Shown piece by piece: positions 43,221 through 52,329 of a stretch of DNA of 64,000 bases. Every line of letters starts with the position of its first letter. Positions within the stretch are counted from its first letter, which is position 1. The notes below the pieces were generated by a model. That model was not told the origin of the DNA, ran no database searches, and saw only the letters and a program-made list of their open reading frames with translations. The translations under genes and the position numbers were made by a program. The stretch comes from Faeciplasma sp048393055 (GTDB lineage Bacteria > Bacillota > Clostridia > Oscillospirales > Ruminococcaceae). Location: positions 11,137 to 75,136 of the forward strand of contig DBFJJS010000001.1 in assembly GCA_048393055.1 (NCBI GenBank), written 5' to 3'.

Positions 43221-43898
43221 TTACTTAACCTCCTTTGCAGCTTCACAGCCCCTGCCGCAGCTAAGGCGCGAAGGACAGCTCTCGCAGCTAAACTCCTTCT
43301 TCTTGAGCGCCTTGCCCTTTGTGAGCTTGTTTACAACGGCGATAAGTATTCCGAACACCATAAATCCGCCGGGAGCCTGTGTAAGGATTGAAATGCGGTA
43401 ATTTGACAGAAACGGTATCTCGTATCCGAGGAAGCTTCCCGCCCCGAATACCTCCCTGACAGTTCCCATCAGGAAAAGGGCAAGCGTAAACCCAAGACCC
43501 ATGCCTAACCCGTCCAGGGCGGAGTCGATAACACCGTGCTTGCTCGCGTACATCTCCGCCCTGCCGAGAATAATGCAGTTTACGACAATCAGTGCCAGAT
43601 ATGTTCCCAGCGCCTCGTAAAGAGAGGGAAGATACGCGTTTAAAAGCATCTGCACCACAGTTACAAAGCCGGCTATAATGACTATGTAGGAAGGAATTCT
43701 AACCTTTTCAGGTATGACGTTCCTGAGAGCGGAGATGGCTATGTTCGAGCAGATAAGCACAAGCGCTGCGGACAGTCCCATGCCTATCGCCCTTGAAACG
43801 GAATCGGTTATCGCAAGCGTGGGGCATGTTCCCAAAACCAGCACAAACACAGGGTTTTCTTTTATAAGCCCGTTGATGGCAATAGACAGCCTTTTCAT
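43221..43898 (-). CDS. rnfE: Rnf complex subunit E
   Basis: This 225-residue membrane protein is RnfE, homologous to RnfA. NPVFVLVLGTCPTLA and VVNCIILGRAEMYAS carry the cluster cysteines. A C-terminal cytoplasmic tail is Cys-rich (FSCESCPSRLSCGRGCEAA), which is longer and more cysteine-rich than in many RnfE proteins. The true start is ATG 43898 behind AGGAGGTAGG, just after the rnfG stop, not the open frame to 43949. Confidence 0.94.
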   Translation of the reverse strand: MKRLSIAINGLIKENPVFVLVLGTCPTLAITDSVSRAIGMGLSAALVLICSNIAISALRNVIPEKVRIPSYIVIIAGFVTVVQMLLNAYLPSLYEALGTYLALIVVNCIILGRAEMYASKHGVIDSALDGLGMGLGFTLALFLMGTVREVFGAGSFLGYEIPFLSNYRISILTQAPGGFMVFGILIAVVNKLTKGKALKKKEFSCESCPSRLSCGRGCEAAKEVK

Positions 43899-43899
43899 T

Positions 43900-44430
43900 T
43901 TAAAGCCTACCTCCTTTTTCGAACTGCGCGGCCTCGTCAAGCGTCGCAAGACCGTCTGCGACGGCGCTTTTAAACGCCGAAGAGGAATATGTTACCCCCG
44001 CGACAAGGTCCGCTCCTTCAAGCGACGCGTCCTTGCCTATGTAGGTGTCGGGGTATGTGTCGACGCCGAAATCCTTGCTCTCGGCATAATTTGTGATGAT
44101 TATATCCGCTATTTTACCGTCTGTTCCCACTCCCATGGTAATCATCATGTTTGACGAGCTATACTGGGAGGAGGTTTCAAGAGTGACGGCATATCCCGAA
44201 CCTCCGGTGTCGCGGTAAATACCCGTTACGGTGTCCGGCGCGCCGTCCGGCAGCGGAATAAGCTCAAAGTCCTCGGCGTCCGGCAGGACCTCGAAAAGCG
44301 ACTCGTTTTCCTTCATAGACTGGTTTTTTGCTATGACCGGTGCGGTGACAAAGTTTATTCCTGACAGCGCTACCGCCACGACAAGGCATATAACCGTCAG
44401 AACAACTACGCTTTTTAATGAATCGTTCAT
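43900..44430 (-). CDS. rnfG: Rnf complex subunit G, covalently flavinylated
   Basis: This 176-residue protein has one N-terminal membrane helix and an extracytoplasmic FMN-binding domain. The ApbE target motif reads ADLVAGVTYSSSA (residues 140-152), with Thr147 as the predicted FMN attachment site. The usual GAT is GVT here. It overlaps rnfD by 4 bases at its start and ends at the rnfE ribosome-binding site. Confidence 0.94.
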   Translation of the reverse strand: MNDSLKSVVVLTVICLVVAVALSGINFVTAPVIAKNQSMKENESLFEVLPDAEDFELIPLPDGAPDTVTGIYRDTGGSGYAVTLETSSQYSSSNMMITMGVGTDGKIADIIITNYAESKDFGVDTYPDTYIGKDASLEGADLVAGVTYSSSAFKSAVADGLATLDEAAQFEKGGRL

Positions 44431-45353
44431 GCCTTAACACCTCCAAGCGGCTTTGACCTCGTCCACTTATCGACGTATGGGGTGAGTATGTTCATTATGA
44501 GTATCGCGTACGACACGCCCTCGGGATAATTTCCGTAAAGGCGTATGAGAGCTGTTATAATTCCGCAGCCAAGTCCGAAAACAGCCTTGCCCCACTTTGT
44601 GTTGGGCGTAGTAGTGTAGTCAGTCGCCATAAAGAACGCGCCCAAAAACAGTCCGCCGGAGAGAATTTGCGCAAGAGCAAATCCCGCGTCTCCGCTGTAG
44701 GCAAACGCCGCAATAAACACGGTCGCGATGTATACCGCCGGGGTGTGCCACGAAATAATCCCCCTTGCGATAAGGTATACGCCGCCTATAAGAAGTGCGA
44801 GCGCCGAGGTTTCGCCTAAAGCGCCTCCGCAGTTTCCAATAAACAGATTCCAAAGCGAAGGGGTTTGCCCTCCACTGGAAAGAGCGGCAAGGGGAGTCGC
44901 TCCCGCAACGAGATCAGTGCCGGGAAAAATGCTTGCTGTCATGGCATCGCTGAAGGCTATCAGCAAAAATATTCGTCCCGTAATAGCGGGATTTGCAAAG
45001 TTCTGACCTATTCCTCCGAACAGGCACTTGACGACCACTATCGAAAATACTGCGCCGGCAGCCGCCTGCCACAGAGGTATCGCAGCCGGAAGACCAAGCG
45101 CCAGCAAAAGTCCCGTTACAACTGCGGAAAGATCGCTTATGGTCTGCTTCTTTTTGCACAGGAGGTTGAATATAAACTCCGCCGCCACCGCTGAAATAAC
45201 GCATACCGCTATTACCGCGAGGCTTTTTGCTCCGAAGAATACGACGGACGCTATTGCCGCCGGAACAAGTGCGATAATAACATTCAGCATTATCGACGTC
45301 GTACTTCCGCGGGCTGTTATATGCGGAGAGGGGGAAACCGTGAGCCTGTTCAT
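44427..45353 (-). CDS. rnfD: Rnf complex subunit D, covalently flavinylated
   Basis: This 308-residue membrane protein with about nine helices is RnfD. The ApbE motif DLVAGATPL (residues 147-155) places FMN on Thr153. NFANPAITGRIFL is a conserved family segment. RnfD contributes to ion translocation with RnfA, E and G. It overlaps rnfC and rnfG by 4 bases each. Confidence 0.95.
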   Translation of the reverse strand: MNRLTVSPSPHITARGSTTSIMLNVIIALVPAAIASVVFFGAKSLAVIAVCVISAVAAEFIFNLLCKKKQTISDLSAVVTGLLLALGLPAAIPLWQAAAGAVFSIVVVKCLFGGIGQNFANPAITGRIFLLIAFSDAMTASIFPGTDLVAGATPLAALSSGGQTPSLWNLFIGNCGGALGETSALALLIGGVYLIARGIISWHTPAVYIATVFIAAFAYSGDAGFALAQILSGGLFLGAFFMATDYTTTPNTKWGKAVFGLGCGIITALIRLYGNYPEGVSYAILIMNILTPYVDKWTRSKPLGGVKA

Positions 45354-46657
45354 CTGACGCCCTCCTTTTGCTTTTTAATCAGCTCTTTAGCCAGCCTGTT
45401 CCTCTGTACTAACGACTGTCCGGTAGGGCAGATGTACGAGCAGCAGCCGCACTCCATGCACAGGTTTACCTTAAGCTCTGAAAGCGCCTCGACGTCGTTT
45501 CTTGCCAAGGCCTTTGATATTGCGACGGGACTCAGCCTGACAGGGCAGTGGTCTACGCACCTTGCGCAGTTTATGCAGGGCGTGTTTTCTTTCGGAACGG
45601 CGTCATTCTCGTCAAACGCTATGACCGCGTTGGTATTTTTAAGAACGGGAGCGTCAAGGCTGTAAACCGCTATACCCATCATAGGACCGCCGTACAGCAC
45701 CTTTTTCGGCTCCGACTTGAACCCGCCGCAAAATTCAAACACGTCTTTTAGACTTGTGCCTATCGGAGCTATCACGTTTTTCGGTTCTTTGACTGCGCTT
45801 CCGTCAACCGTTATGCACTTTTCGACAAGAGGCATACCGGTCTCTATGTATTTTGCGACCGCGGCCAGGGTAGTGCAGTTTATTACGATTGCTCCAACGT
45901 CGATCGGGAGCTTTCCCTCCGGTATTACCATGCCGGTCGTAGTGTACAATATTACTTTTTCGCTTCCCTGAGGGTAAAACGAGGGCAAAGCCTTTATTTC
46001 GACCGCGCTGTCGCCCTCAAACGACTCGCTGAGCTTTTTTATACATTCCGGCTTGTTCTTCTCAACGCCGAAGATCACTTTTTTTATATCCAAAAAGCGC
46101 TCAAGAAGCCCTACGCCCTTTTTTATCCAATCAGTCTCGTCGAGCATTGTCCTTGTGTCGCTGGTTATATACGGCTCGCACTCCGCGCAGTTTATAACGA
46201 CAGACTTTATTTTTGAAACGTCCTTTACGTCGAGCTTTACCGCAGTCGGAAATCCCGCGCCGCCAAGACCTACTATTCCGCTGTTCCTTATCGCCTGAAT
46301 AAAGCTGCCGTAATCCGTCACATTAGGAGGGGCGATTCCGTCGCATACGCTCATGCAGCCGTCCGACTCAATGACTACGGCTTCACACTGCCGCCCGGGC
46401 ATATCTGTCGAAGCGATTTTAACGACTTTTCCTGATACGCTCGAGTAAACGTTGGAGCTGACGTTTCCGTCAGCCTTTGCAATAAGCTCGCCGACTTTTA
46501 CTGAGTCGCCGGCTTTTACTACAGCCGCAGCCGGCGCTCCTATGTGCATGGAAAGAGGTATCGTCACCTCTTTGGGAGCGGGCATCCTTACGGCGGGCAT
46601 GGAGGCGGTATTTTTCCTTGACGGGACATGAACGCCGTGAAGTCTGAGTATACGCAT
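45350..46657 (-). CDS. rnfC: Rnf complex subunit C
   Basis: This 435-residue peripheral subunit holds the NADH/FMN site and two 4Fe-4S clusters. GLGGAGFPTAVKL binds the nucleotide and flavin, and CINCARCVDHCPVRLSP plus CMECGCCSYICPTGQ ligate the clusters. It reduces NAD+ with electrons from ferredoxin. It is the first gene of rnfCDGEAB-nusG2-Gx, driven by a perfect promoter at 46728-46756. The usual Clostridial order is kept. Confidence 0.96.
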   Translation of the reverse strand: MRILRLHGVHVPSRKNTASMPAVRMPAPKEVTIPLSMHIGAPAAAVVKAGDSVKVGELIAKADGNVSSNVYSSVSGKVVKIASTDMPGRQCEAVVIESDGCMSVCDGIAPPNVTDYGSFIQAIRNSGIVGLGGAGFPTAVKLDVKDVSKIKSVVINCAECEPYITSDTRTMLDETDWIKKGVGLLERFLDIKKVIFGVEKNKPECIKKLSESFEGDSAVEIKALPSFYPQGSEKVILYTTTGMVIPEGKLPIDVGAIVINCTTLAAVAKYIETGMPLVEKCITVDGSAVKEPKNVIAPIGTSLKDVFEFCGGFKSEPKKVLYGGPMMGIAVYSLDAPVLKNTNAVIAFDENDAVPKENTPCINCARCVDHCPVRLSPVAISKALARNDVEALSELKVNLCMECGCCSYICPTGQSLVQRNRLAKELIKKQKEGVR

Positions 46658-46727
46658 ATTATCATCCTCGCATTCCTACATTGAGACGTATGCCGATAAT
46701 AAAAATTGTAAATAGTTTTATAAGCTA

Positions 46728-46756
46728 ATTATATTACGCGTCTTAAGGTTTGTCAA
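46728..46756 (-). promoter_or_regulatory. Promoter of the rnf operon
   Basis: On the minus strand TTGACA (46756-46751) and TATAAT (46733-46728) are perfect hexamers 17 bp apart. Confidence 0.9.
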
Positions 46757-46812
46757 TTGAAGGTGTTTGGCACATTTCACAAACGATTGGCGCTCGATAT
46801 GTGCATAAATCA

Positions 46813-46858
46813 CAAAAAGCGGTATTTAAAAGAAATGCATTCCCTTTAAATACCGCTT
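46813..46858 (-). terminator. Terminator of the acyl-CoA ligase gene
   Basis: AAGCGGTATTTAAA pairs with TTTAAATACCGCTT, followed on the minus strand by TTTTTG. Confidence 0.88.
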
Positions 46859-46869
46859 AAAATGCGCAG

Positions 46870-48615
46870 TTATACCGTTGCGGGCTCTTTATTTGCTTCT
46901 TCCTTTGCTATTTTAGCAAGCTCCTCCTCCTCGAGCACCCTGTAAGCCACTTTTCCTACAAGCGTCTTGGGGAGGGTATCCCTGAATTCGATGTCATAGG
47001 GCATTGCGTACTTGGCGACGTTTTTCTTGCAATACTCCAAAATAGACTGCTTTGTCTCTTCGTTAGGCTCATATCCGGGCTTGAGCATCACAAACGCCTT
47101 CACCTTCTGCATCTTGTATTCGTCCGGCACGCCAATGACGCAGCTCATCTGAATAGCTTCATAGTTATCAAGCACATTTTCAATCTGAGACGGATATACA
47201 TTATAGCCGCTTGTGACTATCATCCTCTTAATTCTCTGCTTGAAGTAGATAAATCCCTCGTCGTCCATGCTGCCAAGGTCTCCGGTGTGAAGCCATATCC
47301 TGCCGTCGCCGTGCAGCCTCAGGGTGTTTGCGGTTTCCTCAGGCTGGTCAAGATACTCCTTCATTACGGTAGGACCTGAAATGCATATCTCGCCCTCCTG
47401 CCCGTAGGGGACTTCTATATTTGTTCCGACGTCCACTATCTTATAATACGTATCCGGGAAGGGCTGACCTATAGAGCCCTCCTTATACAGGTGCGCCGGT
47501 GTGAGGCAGCTTGCCGTTACGCATTCCGTAGTGCCGTATCCCTCGCGCACTACTACTGAGGCGTTGTGGTCGCTGAGGAATTTGTCGAATTTTTTCTTTA
47601 AGGACACCGAAAGCGAGTCGCCGCCTGAGAACACGCCCTTAAGGCAGCTGAGGTCCGCGCCGTCCATCTTGGGCTGGCGCAGAAGAGCCTCGTATAGCGT
47701 CGGCACGCCTGCTATAAAGTTGCAGCGGTGCTTTACTATGTCCTTGGCGTAGGTTTCTGGAGTAAATCTGGGAACAAGTATGCACCTGCCGCCGTTTGCA
47801 AGCATCGAGTGTATGGTTACTCCGAGACCGAATCCGTGGAACATCGGCATTACCGCGAGCATTTTGTCTCCTGGGGTGAACATGGGGTTGGTTTCAATTA
47901 TCTGAGCCTTGAGCGCATTGAAATTCAGGTTTGTCAGAAGTATGCCCTTTGTGGTGCCGGTAGTTCCGCCGCTGTAGAGTATTACTGCAGGGTCTTCGCG
48001 CTTAACCGTTGCAATATATTCTCCTACATACGAGCGTCCCTTTTTCATAAAGTCGTGCCACCACATCACAGGCGCGTCGGACGGGACTTTTGCCACCTTT
48101 CTGCCCTGAGTAAGGGCGTACCCCACCTTCATGGGCGCTGAAAGCGCGTCTTTAATGCTTGTGAGCAGCAGAGTTTTAAGAGTGGTCAGCCTTGGGCGTA
48201 TCGCCTCAAATTTCGGATAGAACATATCCATAGTCAGTGCGCAGACGCTCTTTGAATGGTTTATAAAGAACTCGATCTCGTTTTCGCTTGAAAGCGGGTG
48301 GATCATGTTTGAAATGCCGCCCACGAGATTGATGGCATAGAACATGATTACCGTCTGCGGGCAGTTCGGCATGCATATCGTTATCCTGTCACTGGGTTTT
48401 ACGCCGATAGCACGAAGCGCCTTGGCGCATTCGTTCACCTTTTTTTCAAATTCCGCATATGTTGTCGTCTTGCCCATAAAGTCAAAGGCTATGTAGTTTG
48501 GATATTTGTGCGCTATATTTCTGACTGCTTCCCACATCGAACCGTCAAAATAATCGAGGTGGAAACGGACGTTTCCGTAGTTTGAAAGCCAGGGTGTTTT
48601 TACTTCAAAAGCCAT
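46870..48615 (-). CDS. AMP-forming acyl-CoA synthetase
   Basis: This 581-residue enzyme of the ANL superfamily activates a carboxylic acid with ATP and joins it to CoA. The P-loop is YSGGTTGTTKG, REGYGTTEC is the A5 motif, WLHTGDLGSMDDEGFIYF is A7-A8 and the C-terminal lysine motif is LPKTLVGKVAYR. Length and motifs resemble long-chain fatty-acid ligases, but the substrate cannot be fixed. It follows an E2-like acyltransferase gene by 44 nt, presumably cotranscribed. Confidence 0.93.
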   Translation of the reverse strand: MAFEVKTPWLSNYGNVRFHLDYFDGSMWEAVRNIAHKYPNYIAFDFMGKTTTYAEFEKKVNECAKALRAIGVKPSDRITICMPNCPQTVIMFYAINLVGGISNMIHPLSSENEIEFFINHSKSVCALTMDMFYPKFEAIRPRLTTLKTLLLTSIKDALSAPMKVGYALTQGRKVAKVPSDAPVMWWHDFMKKGRSYVGEYIATVKREDPAVILYSGGTTGTTKGILLTNLNFNALKAQIIETNPMFTPGDKMLAVMPMFHGFGLGVTIHSMLANGGRCILVPRFTPETYAKDIVKHRCNFIAGVPTLYEALLRQPKMDGADLSCLKGVFSGGDSLSVSLKKKFDKFLSDHNASVVVREGYGTTECVTASCLTPAHLYKEGSIGQPFPDTYYKIVDVGTNIEVPYGQEGEICISGPTVMKEYLDQPEETANTLRLHGDGRIWLHTGDLGSMDDEGFIYFKQRIKRMIVTSGYNVYPSQIENVLDNYEAIQMSCVIGVPDEYKMQKVKAFVMLKPGYEPNEETKQSILEYCKKNVAKYAMPYDIEFRDTLPKTLVGKVAYRVLEEEELAKIAKEEANKEPATV

Positions 48616-48659
48616 TCTTATGCTCCTTTATGTTTTTATCTTATAGCTTTGCAAGCCAT

Positions 48660-49592
48660 TTAAAGCTCCACGGGAGTTTCTATCGGAAGCTCCAAAAGTT
48701 CGGGGTTTGCAAGAATATGCCTGAGTATTTTTATTGATTTTGCAAAATATACTCCGTCCGCGATCCTTTCGTCTACCGTTATTCCAAGCTCGAGTGCGTC
48801 TTTGACCTCGAAACTTCCATCGTAGTCGAAGAACGGGGTGGGCTTCTTTTCACCTATTATGCAGAACAGAGAGTTTGTTCCCCACTCAGCAAGATGATGA
48901 TACTGCGCATGCATTTTTATGCTTCCGAGGTTGGAAATGAAGCAGCTTGTGTAATACGGATCTCCGTTCATCAGCGAAGTGGGATATATTCCGTGAAATT
49001 CCAGGCTTTTAAGCACTCGGAATACTAAGCCGATAAGCCAGTGGGGGATCTTTTTAAATATATCCATCATATCGCCTATGTCGTTGTTTTTCCCCTCGCG
49101 CCTAATCTGATAGACTATTTTTTCTACCTCGCCGTGTATATGCTCGACGGGTATGATCCCTTCTCGCGGGCAGACGATGGTCGCGAGCGTTTCGGAGGCG
49201 TCGTCAGAAAATTTTTTCTTTACGACGAACGCCAGGCTTACCTCTTTCTTTTCCCACAGCTTGTTCCCGGAATAGAAGTAGTTCATTTTTGGTCTTAATA
49301 CTATTGTCTTTGCGATAGCGGCCGCAATGACATGGAAAAACGTATATTTAAACTCTATGCCGCCTGAGTTTTTCTTATCTATGTATTTCTGAATTTCGGT
49401 GAGGTCTACGGTTTCGTTCATTACCGCTTCGTTTGCCGTTCTCGACGGCAGGTTGTAAGGCATGATGTAATGCATAGAGTCAACATCTCTGACAAGATAT
49501 GCGTCCTTTCTGTCGCCGCGCCTTTTTTTCTCTTTCTCCTTGACCGGCTTGGTAAGCTCTGAGGTCTTGCTTACGTCGTCCACTTTCTTCAT
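48660..49592 (-). CDS. E2-like acyltransferase homologue without the canonical catalytic His
   Basis: This 310-residue protein resembles the catalytic domain of 2-oxo-acid dehydrogenase E2 (chloramphenicol-acetyltransferase fold). No lipoyl or peripheral-subunit-binding domain is present. The canonical DHRxxDG motif is replaced by DERIADG near the C-terminus, so the general-base His is a Glu. It is therefore unlikely to be a conventional E2. Lysine-rich residues 1-30 could be a disordered leader. It is paired with the AMP-ligase, so a role in an acyl transfer reaction is plausible but unproven. Confidence 0.8.
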   Translation of the reverse strand: MKKVDDVSKTSELTKPVKEKEKKRRGDRKDAYLVRDVDSMHYIMPYNLPSRTANEAVMNETVDLTEIQKYIDKKNSGGIEFKYTFFHVIAAAIAKTIVLRPKMNYFYSGNKLWEKKEVSLAFVVKKKFSDDASETLATIVCPREGIIPVEHIHGEVEKIVYQIRREGKNNDIGDMMDIFKKIPHWLIGLVFRVLKSLEFHGIYPTSLMNGDPYYTSCFISNLGSIKMHAQYHHLAEWGTNSLFCIIGEKKPTPFFDYDGSFEVKDALELGITVDERIADGVYFAKSIKILRHILANPELLELPIETPVEL

Positions 49593-49629
49593 TCCCCTTT
49601 ATTTCTAATAGCTGAAATACGCCAAAGAC

Positions 49630-49658
49630 AGTATAGTACAAAACAAGCCGAGTGTCAA
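49630..49658 (-). promoter_or_regulatory. Promoter of the E2-like/ligase operon
   Basis: On the minus strand TTGACA (49658-49653) and TATACT (49635-49630) are separated by 17 bp. Confidence 0.8.
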
Positions 49659-49723
49659 TTAATATTTAATTAAGAAAATATGCCATGAGAATTATTAGTC
49701 AATCAAAATCTCAGCATTTCCTA

Positions 49724-49752
49724 TTGTAATGGCGAGGGAATCTTATTATAAT
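49724..49752 (+). promoter_or_regulatory. Promoter of the GH27 gene
   Basis: TTGTAA (49724) and TATAAT (49747) are 17 bp apart. The promoter overlaps the nominal upstream frame, supporting the start at 49786. Confidence 0.82.
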
Positions 49753-49785
49753 ACAATAAAATATATGATCATGGGAGGAACTATC

Positions 49786-51048
49786 ATGGTTGCATTTTAC
49801 CCGCCGATGGGCTGGAACAGCTGGGACTGCTACGGCGCAGCGGTAGACGAAAAAACAGTAAAAAATAACGCTGACTTTATGGCAAAGCACCTTAAGCAGT
49901 ACGGCTGGGAGTACATAGTAGTGGATATAGAGTGGTATCAGCCGTCTGTCATGACACATGAATATCAGCCGTTCGCGGATCTGGTTATGGACGAATACTC
50001 GCGCCTTATGCCGGCGGAAAACCGCTTCCCGTCCGCAAAGGGAGGGAAGGGCTTCGCGCCGTTGGCCGAGTACGTTCACTCGCTCGGTCTTAAATTTGGA
50101 ATACATATTATGAGAGGGATACCGCGTCAGGCTGCCGCTATGAATACAAAAATAAAGGGCAGCAGCTTTACTGCGCGTCAGGTTGCGGTGTACAACGACA
50201 TTTGCTGGTGGAATCCTGACATGTACGGCACCAACGTCAATTGCGAGGGCGCGCGCGACTACTATAACAGCATTTTCGAGCTTTACGCCGAGTGGGGAGT
50301 CGACTTTGTCAAGGTGGACGATATCTGCCGGAACGACAGGAACGAGGGAGAGATCAAGCTGATTGCCGACGCCATAAAACACTGCGGCAGAGAGATGGTT
50401 TTGAGCCTTTCGCCCGGACCTGCCAAGACCTCGCAGGCGGAGTTCTTTAAGGAGTACGCCAATATGTGGCGCATTACCGACGATTTCTGGGACAGATGGG
50501 ACCTCCTTTATAACATGTTTGAGCGCGCCGAGGCATGGTGCAACCATGCCGGAGCGGGTCACTGGCCGGACGCAGACATGCTCCCAATAGGTCCTATAAA
50601 TCAGGTGTATTCAAAGGAAAATCGCACCAAATTCACTCAGGACGAGCAAAAAACCATGATGTCCCTGTGGTGTATGATGCGCTCTCCGCTTATGATAGGA
50701 GGAGAAATGACCGGTTTTGACGATTTTACCATGTCTCTTGTGACCAATAAAGAGCTTCTTGAAATAGAGAGGACCAGCTTCTGCGCGCATGTGCTGAGCC
50801 GCAGGACAGTTGACGGCTGTGAGCAGATCACATGGTTTGCTCCAGGTGTAGATGGAAGCCGTTATTACCTTGCCCTCTTCAACGCAGGGGATAAGGAAAG
50901 CGTCATAAGCGCTGATATATCTGAGCTTGGAATTGACGTAAACGAAGCATACGAGATATGGAGCAGGACAACGCAAAGCATCAATGGCGTTGTCAGCGCG
51001 CCGGTAAAGCCGCACGGCGTCGCGCTGTATAAGCTTGCAAAGAAATAA
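49786..51048 (+). CDS. Alpha-galactosidase, GH27 family
   Basis: This 420-residue GH27 enzyme releases alpha-linked galactose, or possibly N-acetylgalactosamine, with retention. PPMGWNSWDCYG at the start is the family signature, D178 in FVKVDDIC is the nucleophile, and the ITDDFWDRW segment carries the acid/base Asp. The C-terminal beta-sandwich is present. I begin at ATG 49786 after GGGAGGAAC, dropping 19 residues of the longer frame. No signal peptide, so intracellular. It is monocistronic. Confidence 0.92.
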   Translation: MVAFYPPMGWNSWDCYGAAVDEKTVKNNADFMAKHLKQYGWEYIVVDIEWYQPSVMTHEYQPFADLVMDEYSRLMPAENRFPSAKGGKGFAPLAEYVHSLGLKFGIHIMRGIPRQAAAMNTKIKGSSFTARQVAVYNDICWWNPDMYGTNVNCEGARDYYNSIFELYAEWGVDFVKVDDICRNDRNEGEIKLIADAIKHCGREMVLSLSPGPAKTSQAEFFKEYANMWRITDDFWDRWDLLYNMFERAEAWCNHAGAGHWPDADMLPIGPINQVYSKENRTKFTQDEQKTMMSLWCMMRSPLMIGGEMTGFDDFTMSLVTNKELLEIERTSFCAHVLSRRTVDGCEQITWFAPGVDGSRYYLALFNAGDKESVISADISELGIDVNEAYEIWSRTTQSINGVVSAPVKPHGVALYKLAKK

Positions 51049-51064
51049 TATCGCATAAAAGCAT

Positions 51065-51098
51065 GCCGGCGTTGATATTAGCGCCGGCAACAGCTTTT
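51065..51098 (+). terminator. GC-rich hairpin after GH27
   Basis: GCCGGCG (51065-51071) pairs with CGCCGGC (51082-51088), with TTTT a few bases after. Nested inverted repeats (GGCAACAGCT/AGCTGTTGCC) extend to about 51141, so the exact terminator structure is unclear. Confidence 0.5.
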
Positions 51099-51327
51099 AA
51101 TGCGGCGTTTGCCGCAAAGAAAAAGCGCCGGAGCTGTTGCCCCGACGCTTAATCCGCAATACAATCTTCCAAGCAAAAGGTCTTCAAAATTTAACTTTAT
51201 TTTATACCTGTTATCGCTTTAATGCAATGACTTATTTTCATCACTTTATTGAACTATCGTTATATGATGTAATTATTTTCGGTTGATTTTGAGTCAATTT
51301 GAACAAATAAAAAAGAGGAAAATTACA

Positions 51328-52296
51328 ATGCTAAAAGAATCATACATGTACTTTCCTAAATACTTTACCCAGTTCGGCTGTACTGCCGGAAGCTGCCAGG
51401 ACAGCTGCTGCAGGTCAGGATGGGAAATAGTTGTAGACGACGAATCGTATGAAAGATATAAGGCATGTGATAAGGACATAGACAAAAATATAACCGCCGG
51501 CTCTGACGGCGAAAGGGTGTTTAAGCTAGGACCGGACGGAAGCTGTCCATATCTCAGGGACGACGGGCTTTGCAGGCTGTTTATTCTTACCGGCGGCAAG
51601 CTCAGCGAGATATGCCGCGAGTATCCGCGCTTTATAGAAGAGTACGACGGATTTACCGAGACAGGGATATCAGCGTCCTGCCCTGAGGCGCAAAGGCTGA
51701 TTTTCTCGGCATCCGAGAGCGATTATGAGCTGAATGGCGAAAAGCCCTCCGAGGAGCTGCTTGAATTTCTGCACGGCGCAAGAAGAAAAGTCTTTGATAT
51801 GATAAGCGGGAGCGCTTCGGCGGAAAAAGCGGCAGGGAGCATAGTGCTGTTCGGTCGCGAGCTGCAAAATCTCATAGATTGCGGAGAGCTGAGCGGCGGT
51901 TTTGATTTTCCCGTGAGCTTTGGCGAAGAGCTGCCGCCATCCGGTTTTCAGGCGGATGTAAAATGGTTTGCGAAAGAATTGCTTGACTCTACCGAGATTT
52001 TGTATCCGGAATGGCGCAGGCTGCTGGAGGAAGCCGCCCGAGGCGGCGGGAAAGGCGCTTTGCCGGACGAGCGCACCGGCAAAAACTATTTAAAATATCT
52101 GGCGTTCAGATTTTACCTTAAAGCGGTTTCGACCGAAAATATACTTGCAGTGTCATGGCTTATCTACTATGCTTACCGTCTGTGCTGTACTCTTTCCTGC
52201 GGGTTTGAGAAGGCGGCAAGGCTTTTTTCAAAGGAGATAGAGCACGACAGCGAAAACCTTTATCTGCTGCTGGAAAGGCTGGAGGAGCCGGCATAA
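51328..52296 (+). CDS. FliB-like flagellin lysine-N-methylase family protein
   Basis: This 322-residue protein has the Cys-rich N-terminus of the FliB/YkgJ-like family: FGCTAGSCQDSCCRSGWEI, then CPYLRDDGLCRLF and EICREYPRF. These cysteines probably ligate an Fe-S or zinc cluster. In flagellated enterics FliB methylates flagellin lysines, but there is no flagellar gene in this window, and many non-motile Clostridia carry the family, so the real substrate is unclear. ATG 51328 follows AAGAGGAAAA. cysK follows in 34 nt. Confidence 0.88.
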   Translation: MLKESYMYFPKYFTQFGCTAGSCQDSCCRSGWEIVVDDESYERYKACDKDIDKNITAGSDGERVFKLGPDGSCPYLRDDGLCRLFILTGGKLSEICREYPRFIEEYDGFTETGISASCPEAQRLIFSASESDYELNGEKPSEELLEFLHGARRKVFDMISGSASAEKAAGSIVLFGRELQNLIDCGELSGGFDFPVSFGEELPPSGFQADVKWFAKELLDSTEILYPEWRRLLEEAARGGGKGALPDERTGKNYLKYLAFRFYLKAVSTENILAVSWLIYYAYRLCCTLSCGFEKAARLFSKEIEHDSENLYLLLERLEEPA

Positions 52297-52329
52297 CGCA
52301 AAAAACATTATTGAAAGGATTGATTCTAA

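Noticed and set aside
51328..52296. Evidence for motility from the FliB-like gene
   Set aside because: No flagellar or chemotaxis gene is present, and the family also occurs in non-motile bacteria.
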